Shown here: piece by piece, positions 7,036 through 7,462 of the stretch
Numbering within the stretch: position 1 is the stretch's first letter
Layout: every line of letters starts with the position of its first letter
Assembly: GCA_023394015.1 (NCBI GenBank)
Contig: JAEXBL010000381.1
Location: 1-7,462, forward strand
Direction: 5' to 3'
DNA length: 7,462 nt
From: Pseudomonadota bacterium
GTDB lineage: Bacteria; Pseudomonadota; Gammaproteobacteria; Burkholderiales; Burkholderiaceae_C
Made by a program: the position numbers and the translations under genes
Notes under the pieces: generated by a model
What the model was told of the DNA's origin: nothing
Database searches by the model: none
Seen by the model: the letters and a program-made list of their open reading frames with translations, nothing else

Positions 7036-7118
7036 CATGACAAATGACCAAGGCGCCGCGCCCGACGATGGCTTTTGTCATTGGTCATGCGCTTGCCAGA
7101 GCGCGGTCATTCGTCATG
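7036..7118. repeat. Three copies of a CATGAC-N-AATGAC motif, one direct and two inverted
   Basis: The first copy, CATGACAAATGACCA, is at 7036-7050 on the plus strand. The reverse complement of 7075-7089 reads CATGACCAATGACAA, and that of 7105-7118 reads CATGACGAATGACC. Copies 1 and 2 agree at 13 of 15 positions and form an inverted repeat with a 24-nt spacer; copies 2 and 3 are direct repeats about 30 bp apart. Each copy itself contains two ATGAC half-sites 7 bp apart. This could be a regulator-binding cluster between divergent genes, or a dispersed short intergenic repeat. Confidence 0.7.
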
Positions 7119-7176
7119 TGTGGCATGTGCTGCGGCTGGCGCGTGCGCGCTCCGGATAACTGGATTGATGTATGGG

Positions 7177-7182
7177 AAAGGA
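7177..7182 (+). promoter_or_regulatory. Shine-Dalgarno of the SDR gene
   Basis: AAAGGA at 7177-7182, seven bases before the ATG at 7190, fixes the start of the SDR gene. Confidence 0.7.
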
Positions 7183-7189
7183 TACCGAC

Positions 7190-7462
7190 ATGGACAAGAT
7201 CGACTTCAGCGGCCGCGTGGCCATCGTCACCGGCGCCGGCGGCGGCCTGGGGCGCCTGCATGCGCTGGCGCTGGCCGAGCGCGGTGCCAAGGTGGTGGGC
7301 AACGACCTGGGCGGCGCGGTGGACGGCAGCGGCGGCTCGGCCACGGCGGCACAGCAGGTGGTCGACGAGATCAAGGCCGCCGGCGGCGAGGCCATCGCCA
7401 ACGGCGCCTCGGTGACCGACTTCGACGCCGTGCAGGCCATGGTGCAGCAGGCCATCGACACC
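7190..7462 (+). CDS. Short-chain dehydrogenase/reductase, 3-hydroxyacyl-CoA dehydrogenase-like (3'-truncated)
   Basis: The first 91 residues of an SDR-family oxidoreductase, running off the right edge. The NAD(P)-binding TGxxxGxG motif is TGAGGGLG (14-21) after the first strand RVAIVTG. A second strand ends in VVGNDLGG (35-42), where Asp39 favours NAD over NADP. The following DGSGGSATAAQQVVDEIKAAGGEAIANGASVTDFD is typical of the dehydrogenase domain of peroxisomal multifunctional enzyme type 2 (HSD17B4-like), which oxidises 3-hydroxyacyl-CoA, and of its stand-alone bacterial relatives. The catalytic Ser-Tyr-Lys residues lie beyond the window, so activity cannot be confirmed. The start at 7190 has a good ribosome-binding site. 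It is divergent from the Nudix/ligase cluster, consistent with a shared role in acyl-CoA metabolism. Confidence 0.88.
   Translation, partial: MDKIDFSGRVAIVTGAGGGLGRLHALALAERGAKVVGNDLGGAVDGSGGSATAAQQVVDEIKAAGGEAIANGASVTDFDAVQAMVQQAIDT

Larger units (their letters stand above)
6895..7189. other. Divergent intergenic region between Nudix cluster and SDR
   Basis: 295 bp between two divergent genes with no credible coding sequence. It holds a weak minus-strand promoter candidate (6967-6996), three copies of a 15-bp CATGAC-N-AATGAC motif (7036-7118) and the SDR ribosome-binding site (7177-7182). As the only sizeable divergent promoter region in the window, it is the natural place for shared control of both transcription units. 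Confidence 0.6.

Noticed and set aside
6895..7038. N-terminal extension of the Nudix protein to an upstream in-frame ATG at 7038
   Set aside because: The added 48 residues are low-complexity and unlike the family, and would cover the likely promoter region. The start at 6894 places the conserved first strand at the normal distance.

Overview
The window is about 7.5 kb of very GC-rich bacterial chromosome with tightly packed genes and strong G/C third-position bias. Protein similarity judged by eye (DusC, the YedI/DUF808 family, the fatty-acyl-CoA ligase and the SDR) suggests a betaproteobacterium of the order Burkholderiales, possibly Comamonadaceae. That assignment is inference from sequence feel, not from a database search. 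No rRNA, tRNA, CRISPR array, insertion sequence or phage gene is visible.

Left part, plus strand (1-2999): the 3' part of a tRNA-dihydrouridine synthase gene (dusC) enters at the left edge. A 233-bp intergenic region follows, holding a large imperfect inverted repeat (973-1141) whose two arms are each built from two 20-bp-period units. Next come a multi-pass inner-membrane protein of the DUF808/YedI family and a two-gene toxin-antitoxin module. The module has a Phd/YefM-type antitoxin and a PIN-domain ribonuclease toxin overlapping by one base, and is preceded by a perfect 14-bp palindrome that is a good operator candidate.

Right part, minus strand (6894 down to 3034): four co-directional genes probably form one transcription unit. 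They encode a Nudix hydrolase of the NUDT19/CoA-diphosphatase-like type with a split Nudix box, a class I SAM-dependent methyltransferase, an AMP-forming acyl-CoA synthetase, and a divergent pyridoxamine-phosphate-oxidase-like flavoprotein that converges on the toxin gene. A 295-bp region then carries three copies of a 15-bp motif. At the right edge a plus-strand SDR gene starts; it resembles the dehydrogenase domain of peroxisomal-type multifunctional beta-oxidation enzymes and is cut by the window end.

Functionally, the acyl-CoA ligase, the Nudix enzyme (possible CoA or acyl-CoA hydrolysis) and the divergent SDR (3-hydroxyacyl-CoA dehydrogenase-like) fit together as a fatty-acid or other acyl-CoA metabolism locus. 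The methyltransferase and the PdxH-like protein have no obvious place in that scheme. I do not see a clearly new defence or mobile system. The best leads are the acyl-CoA/Nudix/methyltransferase/PdxH-like cluster with its repeated upstream motif, the altered active-site residues of the PdxH-like protein, and the nested inverted repeat downstream of dusC.
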